Assembly: GCA_963580455.1 (NCBI GenBank)
Contig: OY756963.1
Span: 24,757,555 to 24,821,554, forward strand
Length of the DNA: 64,000 bases
Source: Euonymus europaeus
Taxonomy: Eukaryota > Streptophyta > Magnoliopsida > Celastrales > Celastraceae
Direction of reading: 5' to 3'
Shown here: piece after piece, positions 15,740 to 28,590 of the stretch
Layout of the letters: every line of letters begins with the position of its first letter
Position numbering within the stretch: the first letter of the stretch is position 1
Translations under genes and position numbers: made by a program
Notes under the pieces: generated by a model
What the model saw: the letters and a program-made list of their open reading frames with translations, nothing else
What the model was told of the DNA's origin: nothing
The model's database searches: none

Positions 15740-18700
15740 TCATTTGGATATCTTTGCAGTCAGTTCTCTTACCAGCTTAGCTGCAACCATTGCAGTCATC
15801 CCGTCAACAGTGTCACGCTGTGGGTTGAACTCAACCACATCTGCGGCAACAACATCAGCCTTGAGGTTGTGGATGATGTTGAGGACGTCGCGGAATGAGA
15901 GACCTCCTGGTTCAATGTGAGATACACCAGGAGCAAAGGCAGGATCAAGACAGTCCACATCTATTGAAATATAAACTCCCTTTACGCCTTCTCCAAGTTT
16001 CTGTCAAGGAAATGCAAGAGGATTATGACGTTAAAAAACTTCTCAAATTCATAACCTTCTAATAAAGCATGCTACATCATCCCAAAAAAATGATATAGGT
16101 AAAGAAAATATGCGAGAGAGACAGACAGACCAAATTCTCCAGAAAGTCGCGATCTCTTGAAAATGTTCTCATTTCAAATTGCTCTACTCCAAACTTTTTG
16201 CCTTGTTCACGCCCTTCACTGTTAATTGATCTGATACCAACCTAAAAAGTCAGCAAGCAAAGTCATATGCAGGCCATAGTATCAGTTGTTATGTGAAAAC
16301 TGTTAATCTCAGAAGTAGCAAGTGGAGAAATAGAAAATGAATAACATTGATTGAGGGTAAAGAAATTTCACATATACAGAGTGAAATTTTATGCGATAGC
16401 TCCAACATTATAAATGTAACTACACCATCAGAAAGAAAATAGCTGTTCAAACTTTCATGCAGATTAGAAATACCTGCAAAAGCCGACGAACATAGCCGCC
16501 TTCCATTATTCGGGCAAAAGAAGATGCATGTGAATATTTATTTCCTTCAAATGCATGATAGATATCAGGGTGGGCATCTAGATGAAGAACATCTATAGGT
16601 CCCCCAAGCTTCTCAGAGACGGCCCTTACAACAGGAAAGGATATTGAGTGATCTCCACCTAAAACCAGTGGGCGTAATGGGTCCTGAAAAGGCACGATAT
16701 CATGCGAGTTGAAATGTATTGGACCAAAAAGTCAGCAGAGAGATGCACATCCAAATATCCTAAGCTAGAATTAATTTTTTTCCCAAAAGTTTATCCATAT
16801 TCAGAGAAAACAGGTACAAGTACAACTAACTTCTCTAGGAAATACTTCAATTGGTTAAAGCAAGAAAAGGGATGCATAAGACTAAGCTAAACTGTGCATT
16901 AATAAGCCATCAACGCATGAACAGTGAAAATTCAACCTTCACTGCAAATTAAAGAAGTCACAGCTCCTGCAAAATATACCCAGGAACTCTACAAGCTGAC
17001 CACTACCCCTGAGCTGACATTCCCATAATTGTCTAGATCAATTAGCAAAGGATTAAGTCAAACCAGTTTAGTAATGACTAATAAATTACATATGATCTCT
17101 ATTGCATTCAAAAGACCTGCAAATATAAAATTATAAATACATTAAAGGATATTTTTGCAAGTAAGGCATATCATTCTGAATTCTGAGGTATTCTTGGTGG
17201 CTCAATGACTGGATATCTCAACAGAATGCCGGTAGTATGAAATGCATATGTTTACGTCAAGCCTACGTTCCACATTGGCAATTGGGCATTTCGCTGCTCT
17301 ATGGTCAACCAACTTGCCCTTTTTTCTCAACTAGAGTTACTGGCAAGTCTACTTAGATTATTCATACTATTATGTTTTATCTGAATTTTATACAGGGAAT
17401 ACTGCCAAACACTCGTACAGCGTAATATTGTCATTTTGAATTTAAATTTCATTAGAAATTTTTTGGGATAAAGGCTCGAATGGTGCTGATGCAGTAAATT
17501 CTAGAGAATTTTTGCCACATGCAAATCTTTTGCATATTAAATGGGCTATGACGGGACCACAAGATCAACTTTGCAGCTGAAGATTACAAAAAGGTAACCA
17601 ACATAGTTTTAGAAAATGATCTCGCCACCACAAAGAAAATAGAAAACCAGGAGTGAAGTTCACCGTCACTCTCACAGAAAAAAGCTAATGCTACAAAGAT
17701 GAAAATAAACAATGAGCCACACTCTTCAGCAAACTTTGCTAAAAAATTAACTGTTCCACACAACCCTCTCAGCTTCACAAAAATTCATTGAAAAGGTTTG
17801 CTATTTAACATTAGAAAAACAAGAGGTAGGGGATGTCGGGATTCCTAAATCACCCAGCTGAGTTTTTCCCTGTGCTCAGGAAGCTTGATCCACCATATGC
17901 AATATAGGAAACAGGGTAGGGCCGGTAAAGCAATGCTAGTAACTTTATGAAAATGTTATCTAATATGATCAAATATCAATATTAATATTCATAATTGAAA
18001 CACAAACACAATAACTCGCCTCTTCCATCACTAGCTTGACAGACTCGCTTATGACATTCATCAGTCTATCATCATCGACGCCACAATCTCGAATTTCTTG
18101 GACAGGGACATCTCCAACATCTGTTAGCACTCGAGGGTCATTTAATTCTTTCCCTGCATAAGCCAGAAACAATGCAATAATGCTATATTCTCAATTATGA
18201 TCACAAGACAAGCTTACAAAATTCTAACATATTGTAGAAACTTCTAAAAAGACCCACAGCAACTGAGATTTTATTTATTTATTTATTTCCTTCTGCTATT
18301 TTGAGAGTTGTACAGATCGATTCAGAGCCAATTTTAGAACATTAAACTGCAACAACTAAGGTTTTGCAAGTTCCAGTAGCCTGGCTTTCCTGTTAATGCT
18401 ATTGAAGAGACAGATCATATTAACTACACAAGTTTCATCTTTCTATAAACATAACCGGTTGTAGGTATATAGTAGGAGATAATGTCAGATTGCACATGGA
18501 TGCATGTAACATATTCCTTCTTTCTGACATGCTTACATAAAAGGTACTCAGTAAATCAAAGGGGAAATAATTTTCCTTTACAAACATGTGTGCGAATCCT
18601 AATATGTTTATATATGCTTTAAAATATTCATTATAACATGGAATCTAATTTTAGCCAAATGGGATATTTTAATCCAAATCTTCTACAAATAAAGTTAAAA

Positions 18701-19205
18701 AATAAAAGATTCCATGTTTTTCTTGCGAATCCAAATTTTATACCTTCTTCAGTTGTTGAATTTGTGCTACCACACCAGATAGCTTCCCTAATGCGCGGAG
18801 GAGCAAATGCTGGCCCCTGAAGAAACGAGGAATTATGCCCCAGAGGAACTCCAAGAAGGGAGGTCGACGCTGAAGCACCTCCTAAGGCGCGGACAAGCTC
18901 TCCCTATGCCATTACCAATGTAGAAAAAAAAATCAAATCACATTCCTTTCTGCTCGGCTGATGCTTAAATAAAATTCAATAACCAATGAACAGATGGAAC
19001 CACTCACATAAACTGCTATCCCTATTGTGACTAAAATTGATTACAGAATTCTAGGAAAATATACCTTTAGCTTTGCCCTCTCACGAATAAGTGTAAGAGA
19101 AGCGTCAATAACGCGATTTTGCCCCTTCTCTATGAATTCAGCCGGGACATTTGCAAGCTTTAGCTTCTGCAAATGATGAAATCCTCGCTTTCCAATAACA
19201 GACAT
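15740..19205 (-). CDS. ARGAH: Arginase (plant ureohydrolase), intact copy
   Basis: It hydrolyses arginine to ornithine and urea; plant arginases are mitochondrial and release nitrogen from storage protein. Six exons: 19205-19065, 18903-18744, 18153-18020, 16683-16474, 16241-16131, 16000-15740. They total 1017 nt, 338 residues, the usual plant length. The Mn-binding motifs are complete: GGDHS (154-158), DAHPD (181-185) and SIDVDCLDP (264-272), followed by APGVSHIEPGGLS. The C-terminus ends TAKISK. A 5' UTR intron is likely (19671-19208): the acceptor GCAG lies just before the ATG and a CAG|GTACAG donor lies at 19671. Intron 3 has a GC donor (GAAGAG|GCGAGT at 18019), whereas the duplicate copy has GT there. 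Agmatinase is excluded by near-identity to remembered plant arginases. Confidence 0.95.
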
Positions 19206-19982
19206 GTCTGCAATGACAAATAGTCACAAAATGCATTAATGTCTAGATATCAATTTTTTACAAGAAATCGATTGAACTAGAAACAACTCGATGAACCCAT
19301 ATTCCATCCACAAGATGACTGCAGACAACCAAACTAATGACTGATGACACAAATACACAATGAGCTCTAAACCTAAAATTACTCTCAAGAGAAACATTCA
19401 GATTAAGAGTGACAGAGCCAGAGGACAGGATTCCCTGCTTGAGCACATCATCCGTGCAAGTAATTACTCAATATCATAGAATTAGCATATGTTCTTACTA
19501 ATAAATCTCCCAGTGATGAACGATTATTTATTTCCTTTCTGAGAAAAATTCATCTGTTTCTGCAACCACATCGAGGAAGTAATTGAAACCAAAAACGTAC
19601 AATTACAATGAACATTAGAGAATCCAATAGACCCAAATTAACAAAAGAAAAAACTCTTCGATTGTCTGTACCTGGATTCACAAAGGCACAATTAGAGTCG
19701 CAAAGTTGGAAGGAAAGGGAAAAAAAATCGAGTTACAGTATCGACTCGTTCGATTGATCAAGATGATGGAACCATGCACTTACACAATTAAAAATTGATT
19801 AATTTAATTATCTCCAACATTATTACCGAAAGCGAATGGCACTTTCGTCCAAACATATTTTAAAGCACCTGCACAACGGATAATCCACTACCCCGAAATG
19901 GTACGCAATTCAATGTGGTTTCGTGACGTATAGGATAGGAACGGACCAGATGTTACTATTTCCGTGCTATAAATTAGTTTTA

Positions 19983-20510
19983 TTTTGCAAACTGGACCGT
20001 AAACTCGTAGGAAATTGAAAATTTGATCGGTGGGTCTGGTCCAGATCGATTTATTGACCAGATTTTGGTCTATTGTTTGAAAAATTAGACCGGATCAAGA
20101 TATATGGTTCGGTCTCTGGTTTCATTCATTTGAAATCGTGATTAACGGGACCGAATCGATTAATTATAAATATATTTTAAATCTATATATGTATATAGGT
20201 GTGAATATACATAGGTCTAATTGCATAAATATTTTTTTAATTATATGTCAATTACACATTATTCTATATAAATATTTTTTCTTTAATAATTCATTACTCA
20301 TTATACTTTATTTTATAACTATATGTCAATTACATATTATTTTATAATTATTAATAATATATAATTACATAATTGATTTTAAAATTATAACCGAACCGGT
20401 TAACCGAATTAACGGTTAACCGAAAATATGGTTCGATTTCGGTTTCAATTTTTTCAAAACCATCACTTCCGATTTTGGTTTTGGTTTGGACCAAACTGTG
20501 CACACCTCTA
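19983..20510. mobile_element. Degraded hAT-type MITE present only in unit 1
   Basis: Unit 2 lacks this stretch: the sequence runs directly from the TAGTTTTA context to CTTTTATACATATA. The right end reads GGTTTGGACCAAACTGTGCA then CACCTCTA, the reverse complement of the common plant MITE end TAGRGGTGTGCACAGTTTGG. The left end has CAAACTGGACCG, and the interior has mirrored ACCGGTTAACCGAA blocks. The target duplication is not clear. Confidence 0.55.
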
Positions 20511-21385
20511 ATTTTACTTCATTTATACATATATATATATATATATAAAATTGATCACGAAAGCTTGGTGGAATCACTAGTAAAGAAGTGACTGAAACAA
20601 TTGGCTGAGAAGGAAGAAAAATGGATGATCACCGAGAAAGCTTGGAGGGATCACCAATGAATAAGTGACTGCAAATATTGGCCGAGAAGGATGATAAAAA
20701 AGACGAATGATCATCGAGAAATTGGAGTTGAGAGGTTTGGTGCGATTTTTAGTAAAGTAATAGGATGAATAGCCGATAAGGTAAGATGATGAATAACCGG
20801 TACTCAGACGGTGTTGTTTTGCATGCCTGGGCAGAACAAAGCGCCATATTGTTCATGAACATTGGGTAATCGCCCGTACACACCAAGAAATCTTGTTATT
20901 ATATGCAATGTTATCCAATGATGGTATTCAATGATATTTAAAAAATTAAATTAATACAGTAAAAAAATTAAATTTTATTTGTATATTTTTTAATATATCT
21001 TCAATTAAAAAAAAATTAATCTAAAAAGTCATAAAATATGAATTTTTTTTGTAAAATAACAACACATTAAATCTGACCTCTTTTTTTGAGATAACCAGGT
21101 CAAACCTGGGACACATTAAATTTAATTGATTAATTATATTTTTAAAAATGAAATTATACTATAATTTAGAATATATAAATATTAAAAAATAAAATTCTCT
21201 TTACAAAACGAATGAAGTATTTAATTTGCCCCGCTTGGACCGGGTGCATCACACAACGAATAGGCTTGCAGCCAGTAAAGATAACGAGCCAGACCTATAA
21301 AAATGACGTAAAAAGTACTAACGAGTAAAGACGGGACCAAGCCTGATCCCATTGGCCTTTGGCCCATAGTCGTGGCAGAACTATA

Positions 21386-21427
21386 TCCCACATCGTTCAG
21401 TTGGAGTATAACTGACTCTTCATATAT
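21386..21427 (+). promoter_or_regulatory. U6 promoter, USE and TATA (unit 1)
   Basis: The plant upstream sequence element TCCCACATCG lies at 21386-21395 and a TATAT core at about 21423-21427, 27 bp downstream. This is the layout of Pol III-transcribed plant U snRNA genes. The TATA-to-start distance is about 4 bp shorter than in the second copy. Confidence 0.8.
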
Positions 21428-21445
21428 TGCGTGAAATGAAGAAGT

Positions 21446-21465
21446 GTCCCTTCTAGGACATCCGA

Positions 21466-21497
<32 letters not shown>

Positions 21498-21547
21498 GGC
21501 CCTTGCGCAAGGATCACACGCACAAATCGAGAAATGGTCCAAATTTT
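21446..21547 (+). ncRNA. U6: U6 snRNA, diverged copy (unit 1)
   Basis: The sequence from GTCCCTTC to the T-run matches U6 spliceosomal RNA, including ACGATACAGAGAAGATTAGC. It differs from the canonical plant sequence, which is present at 36337, at four positions. The 5' stem-loop GG is TA, one C in GGCCCCTGCGC is T, and GATGACACG is GATCACACG. The last change sits in the internal stem-loop region. It is followed by a run of T (Pol III stop). It may be a decaying gene or pseudogene. Confidence 0.85.
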
Positions 21548-22766
21548 TTTGCGATTAATTTTTTAATCGATAAGAATTTGCTTAATAGATAGCTTTTACT
21601 GGTGTGTTTCTGCGTTAACATCTACATCAGATGTATTTTCGGTCTCTTGGGTTTAGGGGTTCTTATAAATTTTGGAACCGTTAGGGTTAAATTGAACTTG
21701 AATCGTCCGGTATGATTTTTCGAATTTTTCATTGTTGAATCTGATATAGTTTACTGGTTTGCATCTGCGTTACGTACATCTGATGTCTTTTCGGTCTCAT
21801 GGGTAAGGGTTCTTATAAATTTTGGAAACGTTGGGGTTAAATTGAACTTCTTATGGGATTGATGGATTCTCAGCTTTCAGTTTCTGTGGATACTCTGCAT
21901 TTTTTTTTTTTGAGATTTTACCCTAAATTGATTGCTTCAAGGGTTGATGGGCGTTTTTTTTGCCCCCTTTCTTTTTCCTTTTTATGTGATTTTAAGACTG
22001 TTTCTGTTAGCAAATCTTTGTAGCTCTGGAATTTCTTTTTTAACTTTTGTGTAGTTAAAAGCTTGCATCTTGTCCTAATTTTTTCCCAATTTTTCGGTGT
22101 GGAGGCACACTCTATTTATTTGAGACCTCAGTTGAAGTCCATGGAAGTGAAGTACTTGATATTTATCCATTTTTAGCTATTCTATGCTAGATCTTTTTAC
22201 TGTTTTTGGTTGGTTGTTGGAAAGCTTGCGATTTCTTAAACAATTGACCTTTGCAGTATGCTTGCATTATTTTGGCAATGGAAACTGGAAGGAAATAACC
22301 CAATTGTAGCGCTGCCTATGTAATTTCTCTTTGTGCAAAATTGAGATGATCTAAATTTAGCTCTCTTTGGAGTCAAATAACCAGATTAAAGTTATCGAGA
22401 AATGCTAATTCTCTAATAAATTGGCTGCAATTGCCCATGTATTTTATCTGTGTGTGTGCTTTTTTATGTCAATTTGATCTTTCCAAGAATCAGCGTGACT
22501 GTTTTTCAGGTGTAAGAATTAATGGCTTACGAGCTCCATCCAGAACAGTGATATTGGAAGGTTCTGGGGGAAGAACGTGAAATAAAATTTTCAGGTTGAG
22601 TTTTTATATAAGAGTCTAAGGCATGCGTAGAATGAATACATATGGGCTAAGAAGCACTGATACTGGTGCGGGAGTACGGATTTGGGGGTGCAGGATACGC
22701 GGATTCGACAATTCTCAAAAAATGAAGGATACGGGTGCGACGGATACAATATATATATATATATAT

Positions 22767-24236
22767 GTGCAATTGGTCTCTTATACGCACGTCCGTAAGT
22801 TTCAAAATTTACGGGCTTTAGATATGAACTGTCCGATCTCATCTAGGGCTATCATTCAATAACACAAAGTCATACTTTATTCTCTCTCTTCTCCTACTTC
22901 GTCTCTCTCTTCTCCCTCACGATTCTCTCTCTTCTCGACCAAGACGAATCGAAGATGTTGAATCTTGCCCTCCCGCTCTAAATCTCCACCTTTCCATCTC
23001 GAGTTTGTCTTCGATTAAGCCGCCTCTTGTTCTTCCGGGTTATTTGACGAGTAGCTTCTTTGATTGAGCCTCGATTCAACAACTTAGTGATCGTCGTCCG
23101 TCGACAAGTATTCCTCCAAATGGTACTTCCTAAATCCTAATCCATGTCTTTGATTTTGGAATTGTTTTTTTTGTGTGCAAAGTTGCTCCTATTGAAAGTC
23201 ACCCCGTATCAAGACTATGCTTTTCAATTTCAGATTGCATTGACTCTGCTTTTCAATTTCAGATTGCATTGATTGAAAGTCTTCCCGTATCAAGGCTCAG
23301 AATCAGCTTGAAGAGAAAGCGGCTTATCCTCGGATAAATGATTTATCTACTATTGTGCTTGAAAACCCTCCAATTTAAGACGCTTGAAGCTTCAAAGGGA
23401 TGGTTCTAATTGCTTGCGCTGAACAGATGAGCCATAATGGTTTTATCAAACGTATTGTGTAGCTCTACGACGCAAACTCTAGGTTTTTATTTGTTAATGG
23501 TCTCATTCGTTAACAATTGTAGGTTTGGTTGGTTTTATTTGGTGAATGCCAATGGCATACTTTTTTTTTTACCAAACTAGATCTTTGCTTCTACGACGAC
23601 ATACTAGCAAAACAAATGAATGTTTGTAGCGAACAAGTGATGCTCCACATGCAAACAAGTGATGCTATGACACAATGTAATCTGGTGGAATGAGAAACTG
23701 AAAGAAATGTAGTCTTTTCTAGACGGGTTAAGAACTTCAAGCTGCGAAGCATTGGATATGGAACTGGGTATCATTCCTTCAAATCCATTTTCTGCCATCA
23801 AAAGCTGCCTGAGATTGGGAAGTTTTAGGGCCATGTCTGTCGGTAACTTCCCTGAAAGATTGTTCATTGTTACAGAAAAAGAACCCATAAGAAGCACGGA
23901 AAGAGAGAACCCAATGTCGACGTTCACTGAGTTGTCGAATCGAGGCCCAATCGAAGAAGCTACTCGTCAAATAACCCAGAAGAACAAGAGGCGGCTTAAT
24001 CAAAGACAAACTCGAGATGGAGAGGTGGAGATTTAGAGCGGGAGGGCAAGATTCAGCAGCTTCGATTCGTCTTGGTCAAAAAGAGAGATAATCGTGAGGG
24101 AGAAGAGAGAGACGAGCAGGAGAAGAGAGAGAATAAAGTCTGACTTTGTGTTATTGAATGATGACCCTAGATGAGATTGGACGGTTCATATCTAAAGCCT
24201 ATAAATTTTGAAACTTACAGACGTGTGTACCAATTG
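22767..24236. mobile_element. Mutator-like element with about 320-bp inverted ends (Pack-MULE)
   Basis: The left arm (22767-23100) and right arm (about 23917-24236) are long inverted repeats. CGTCCGTAAGTTTCAAAATT, GAACTGTCCGATCTCATCTA and TTTGACGAGTAGCTTCTT on the left reappear inverted on the right with few changes. Long inverted ends are typical of MULEs. No transposase is present; the interior holds an LRR receptor fragment. The insertion point is an (AT)n tract, so the 9-bp target duplication cannot be defined. Confidence 0.75.
23727..23873 (-). pseudogene. LRR receptor-kinase fragment captured in the MULE
   Basis: On the minus strand about 49 codons read NNLSGKLPTDMALKLPNLRQ, then a leucine-rich repeat continuing through NGFEGMIPSSISNASQLEVLN. 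This matches the LxxLxLxxNxFxGxIPxS pattern of plant LRR receptor kinases (EFR/Xa21 type). No signal peptide, transmembrane segment or kinase is present, and the frame runs into unrelated sequence on both sides. It lies between the inverted arms of the element, so capture from a cellular gene is the simplest reading. Confidence 0.7.
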
Positions 24237-25225
24237 TATATATATATGTATGTATAAATATATCACATAAGTATTGAATATTAAATATTAATGTAATCAA
24301 AAATATCAAATAGAAATAGAAATATTCATCAAATTAAAAGATAGTTACATAGACTATTTGAAATATAATCCATGTAAATTTTCAACCGTGTAAATTTCAC
24401 TGCCCGTACCCATTAACTACAAAAAAAGTTGCACTACCGGACTACCCACTACCCGGTACCCACTAATCCACTACCCATTAACATAATAACTTAGCCACAA
24501 ATCCCACAGAAATACAAAACAACAATTGACCAAAAAAATCATGACCTGCCTCGTGAGAGATCATAGAAACAGAGAGAGATACGGAAAGACAGATAGCGAA
24601 TCAGTTAGAGAAAGAATTGTAGAAAGATATAGAGAGAGAGACGCACCTGTCGACGAGCTCTGCAGCACCAGCGATCGACGACGACGACGAGGAGCTCTGC
24701 GACCTCGACCGTACCTCCACCAGCGGCCAGCAACTCGGGATTTGGTCTACGTCTCTTTCTCGCACAGGTAGGTTTAGGTCTGTTTTGCAAATTTTTAATT
24801 TTATTTCGTTTGAAGTTTGAAGTTTTAGTTTGATTTTACCTAAACGTATCCTTCACCGCACCCAGCCGAACATCAGCCGCACCCAATTTTATTTTTATTT
24901 TTAAAAAATTTGGATTCTTAAATTCGCGCACCACGGACGTTTCGTGCCGCACCCGCACCCAAAACGTATCTGGTGCGGGTGCCTTGGGGTGTTAGGCCAC
25001 CCGTGCTTCATAGCCTGATATGGGCATGTGAAAAATTCTCTAGAATGGGTTGAATCTTTTTTGTGTATAGTTGAATTCCTAGATTGGGTGGAATGTGCTG
25101 TTGAAAGTTTTACCTGGCTTTCAGTGCTGTTATTCAGCATTATGGAGATTTGTTGAAATTTTCCTAGATTGGGTATCAATATTGATTCTGAGTACAGTGG
25201 AATTCACAGGTAATTGTTGACCGAG

Positions 25226-26997
25226 ATGGTTTTATTGTGCTGGTTTCGGCCATCTCCTCTAGAACAGAAGGCTTGCATTGACAAGTACCATTATCTCTCC
25301 CTTCAACCATTCGTTTATATGCTATATGCTTTTTACTTATGGTTTTACATATTGCTGTTACCAGGTCTGGGTCCTTCAACTATGGCCCTGTGCATAGAGG
25401 AGCAAGTGCTAAATCAGTGTCTAGCCTCAAAGAAGACCAGGAGTTCTCAAAAGAGGGATTCCTAATCAATCATTCACGAGTTATGGTTGGTTCAGGTCCT
25501 GAAGCTTTCGAGAAAGGCAAGGCGGCTCTTCAAACGTGGAGGTCAGTTTGATTCCTTTTTTAACGGATAGTATGAAATCCCGATTTGATTTGGAAAGTCA
25601 ATAGTTTTTATTCTATTTGGTACTTTAGGCATTTTGGATTGAATTGGGCATTTGTTCATCCCAAGACTCCTATTCGAGGTGGAGAGAAGTTTTGTGTTTG
25701 TGTGAAGGAGTTTCTGCCGTGGGTGTTGATGCCTCTTCAGGTTGTCTATGTGAATGATAGCAGAAATGCTAAAAAAGGTGTGGCGTCTTTCGGGTTTGGA
25801 AGTGGCACCCTCCATGGTCACCTACTGGTTGGTATTTCCTTCAATTTCTAAGATCCATTTGCAAGTTTTGATTTTGAATCGGTTGTGTGGATAATTTTTT
25901 CCTGTATCTTGAGAGTTAGATCATTGTTGATGTTGGAAGATGGTTTATATGTGAAGTCAGTCTCCTTTTCTTTGCTTTTTCTCTATGATGGGGAATCTCT
26001 GATGAGCATTCGTATTTGAAGTCCACTCTAGTTGTTTCACTTTGTTTCCTTCATCATTTTTGTCTCCTATTCGTTTTGATGCAGAGAGTTCTGAGTTTTT
26101 CTTGCTTAATGGTGAGTATATTATATGCTTATGTAACACCAAGAGTCGGCACTCCTTGTGATGGTGGTTGCAATCTAGATTGTTTTGTAAATGATTGTAT
26201 GTGCTCGTCCCAGTTCTTCCAAGTTCTTCCAACCTGGGGACTGTTTTCTTTGGGCTCTGCTTAATGTCCATGATGTGGGTATATGTGACAAGTAGAACTA
26301 GCACAACATTGTGGGTTTTTGTTGCAACCAAGATTGTTCTTTTAACTTGATCTACCCAATCAATCAGCTCTTTCCCCTAAAATATCTCCCTTTGGCCTAT
26401 AATTGATTAGTCCAAACATGATGAACATAGGATTGATTTGCTTGAACATGGCTTTATGCTTAACAATTATGAGAAATCTGCCCTCCTGATGGTTGTTGAC
26501 ATCTAGATTGTTCTTTTAACTGAATTGAATCCGCTCTATCAGTTCTTTGGCATCTCTCATTGATTAGTCTTAGCAGGAGATTTCATTCAATATCAAATAT
26601 TATTCTGTCACACTGCTCCCCACTTCTACATATTGCATCTGTACATTGGCATCCGGTTTTTTGTTTCAACTATTTTTTTGTTTCAACTATTTTTGTACTC
26701 CTATCAAGGATGGTGTTTTTTTCATTTTTTTCTCTGGATATAGTTGTAACCTATGAACCGCATAATCGAACGAACAATCACTCATGTTACTTGGTTGTTT
26801 TTCTGTGAAACCAGGCTGGGGAAGAACGTTTCACGATCGAGATTGACGATAAAAGTCAGGTGTGGTATGAAATACTTTCCTTCTCAAAGCCGGCCCACTT
26901 TCTATCCTTCATCGGACATCCATATGTGCAACTTAGACAGAAGTACTTTGCTCATCAATCTAGTACTGCAGTTCGGAAACATTTGACTGCTCTGTAA
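25226..26997 (+). CDS. UPF0548 / DUF1990 family protein, unit 1
   Basis: This is the family of Arabidopsis At2g17695 (UPF0548), whose function is unknown. Four exons with GT-AG borders: 25226-25284, 25365-25541, 25629-25827, 26815-26997. They total 618 nt, 205 residues, matching family length. Features include the start MVLLCWFRPSPLEQKACIDK, GFLINHSRVMVGSGPEAFEK, HFGLNWAFVHP, a glycine-rich ASFGFGSGTLHGHLLAGEE, and the C-terminal SFSKPAHFLSFIGHPYVQLR. No transmembrane segment or signal peptide stands out. A possible 5' UTR exon boundary lies upstream (acceptor at about 25208). Intron 3 is nearly 1 kb. The paralogue at 37744 is almost identical, and no disabling change is seen in either. Confidence 0.9.
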
Positions 26998-27951
26998 CTT
27001 GTATTGTATGTGAGACGCACAATCTGGTGTTATAAAATTTCCTCTTTTTTTTAAGGTAAACTACCTTTATTACTTTATGATGTCAACCTTCATCACCTTG
27101 AGAGGGGAGATTATAAGAATCAAAGATGGATGATAGGTTCCATGTGGGTTTATTAATTTTCGGATGAATTATGTGTAATGTTTTGCAATTGATAAAGTAT
27201 GAATGTTCCTTCTGGTGGTCACTTTGGATGATACCCTATAGACTAATAGTGAATCACTGAATCTCTCTAGGATAAATTGTATGGACTTCGCCTTGAGTTG
27301 TGTTTTCATTGAACCTTAATTTAATTTATTTATGTGTGGGCTCGTCTCGGGTTTAGATTCATTTCAAATATAATAATATAAAAATGTCATTGACTCGGGT
27401 TTAGATTCATTTCAAATATAATAATATAAAAATGTCATTGAGAAAGAATGCAAAAGCAATATTAATAACTATTTTTCCAATAAATTTTGATAAAAGTGCC
27501 TCCTATATCAATAATATTTTTTTTCATAGTTTCTCTTATTTAATTATAATAACAACCCAAAATTATATAAATCACAAAAATAGAGAATGCCTAATCTACA
27601 CCGTACGTCATAAGCGAGATCAATGTTGCTCGACACAAATTCCACACACTTTTATTCAAATGATATAATTAAGAAATTGAGTTTTCAATTTATTTTTGTC
27701 AATTCCATTTATAGGTATATAATCAATCATATAGACGCTGATTCTCCATTATTAATACATATATAGACAAAAAATTAGTGAATTTTTTCCAATTATAGTA
27801 CCATATTTAAGGAAACTCTAAAAGTCTGAGAGTCCACCAGTGTCAAAAAAAAAAAAAAACTGATTTGAATTTCCCATATATAGGTATGTAATAAATTTCT
27901 ATAGATATTCAGGATCTCCTTGTATTTAAAATTCCCTATGGTTTACCAATA

Positions 27952-27958
27952 TATATAA
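27952..27958 (+). promoter_or_regulatory. TATA box of MADS-box gene, unit 1
   Basis: CCAATATATATAACCC lies about 60 bp upstream of the start codon and is conserved in the second unit. It is followed by a leader ending in repeated CAACAA before ATGG. Confidence 0.6.
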
Positions 27959-28014
27959 CCCTTAGGCCTAAACACTTTTCTTACACAATTCTTCTGACAA
28001 CAACAACAACAACA

Positions 28015-28590
28015 ATGGATGTCACAAGAATGACCCAAACGAAGAAAACATCAAAAGGCCGTCAGAAGATCGAGATCAACCCCATTGAAGTTGCGAACAG
28101 GCGACAAGTGACCTTCTCAAAACGTCGGACTGGTCTCATCAAGAAAGCCAGCGAGCTATGCATACTTTGTGGTGCACAAGTTGGCATCATCACATTCTCT
28201 CCAACTGGTAAAAAAGCTTACTGCTTTGGCCACCCGGACGTGGACACTGTCCTCGCGCAATATCTTTATGAGGGAGGAGAAGAAAATAAGGAAAACTATG
28301 AGGACGGACCCGAAGCAGCAACTAAAGTGTCGTACAAGTTGGCTGAGAACGCGCTGGAGGAGGAGAAGCAGCGAGCAGCCGAGATTAAGGAGACACAGAC
28401 GGTGAATGATAATGAACAGATGTTTTGGTGGGATGCTGTGGATATGGAGAAACTTGGGATGGTGGAGCTTGAGAAGTATATAGAGGCCATGAAAGACTTA
28501 AAGAATAATGTGAGGCTTAGGGCTGATTACTTGCTCAATCAAAGCGTGGGGATCCAAGGCCTTAATCTATATTCTAATAAGTCTCTATAA
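28015..28590 (+). CDS. Type I MADS-box transcription factor (M-alpha, AGL62-like), unit 1
   Basis: It is a single-exon gene of 191 residues. The MADS domain is near the N-terminus (about residues 12-70): [40 protein letters not shown], then [20 protein letters not shown]. The KGRQKIEI start and the lack of introns and of a K domain place it in type I M-alpha with AGL61/AGL62. Those members act mainly in the female gametophyte and endosperm. The C-terminal half is acidic and charged (about 95-135), probably coiled coil. The start follows a CAA-repeat leader. Compared with unit 2 it lacks three residues, with [11 protein letters not shown] in place of [14 protein letters not shown]. Target genes cannot be inferred. 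Confidence 0.93.
   Translation: MDVTRMTQTKKTSKGRQKIEINPIEVANRRQVTFSKRRTGLIKKASELCILCGAQVGIITFSPTGKKAYCFGHPDVDTVLAQYLYEGGEENKENYEDGPEAATKVSYKLAENALEEEKQRAAEIKETQTVNDNEQMFWWDAVDMEKLGMVELEKYIEAMKDLKNNVRLRADYLLNQSVGIQGLNLYSNKSL

Larger units (their letters stand above)
22648..25017. mobile_element. hAT-like element with nested Mutator-like element (unit 1 only)
   Basis: The insert is absent from unit 2, where ATATGGGC occurs once. Here ATATGGGC flanks it perfectly at 22640-22647 and 25018-25025 (8-bp target duplication, hAT type). The ends are short inverted repeats: TAAGAAGCAC on the left and GTGCTTCATAGCC on the right, with GGTGCGGG-type repeats just inside both ends. Most of the length is a second element (22767-24236). 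The remaining right part (24237-25017) has a GC-richer patch near 24640-24770 with no recognised coding potential. Confidence 0.85.
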
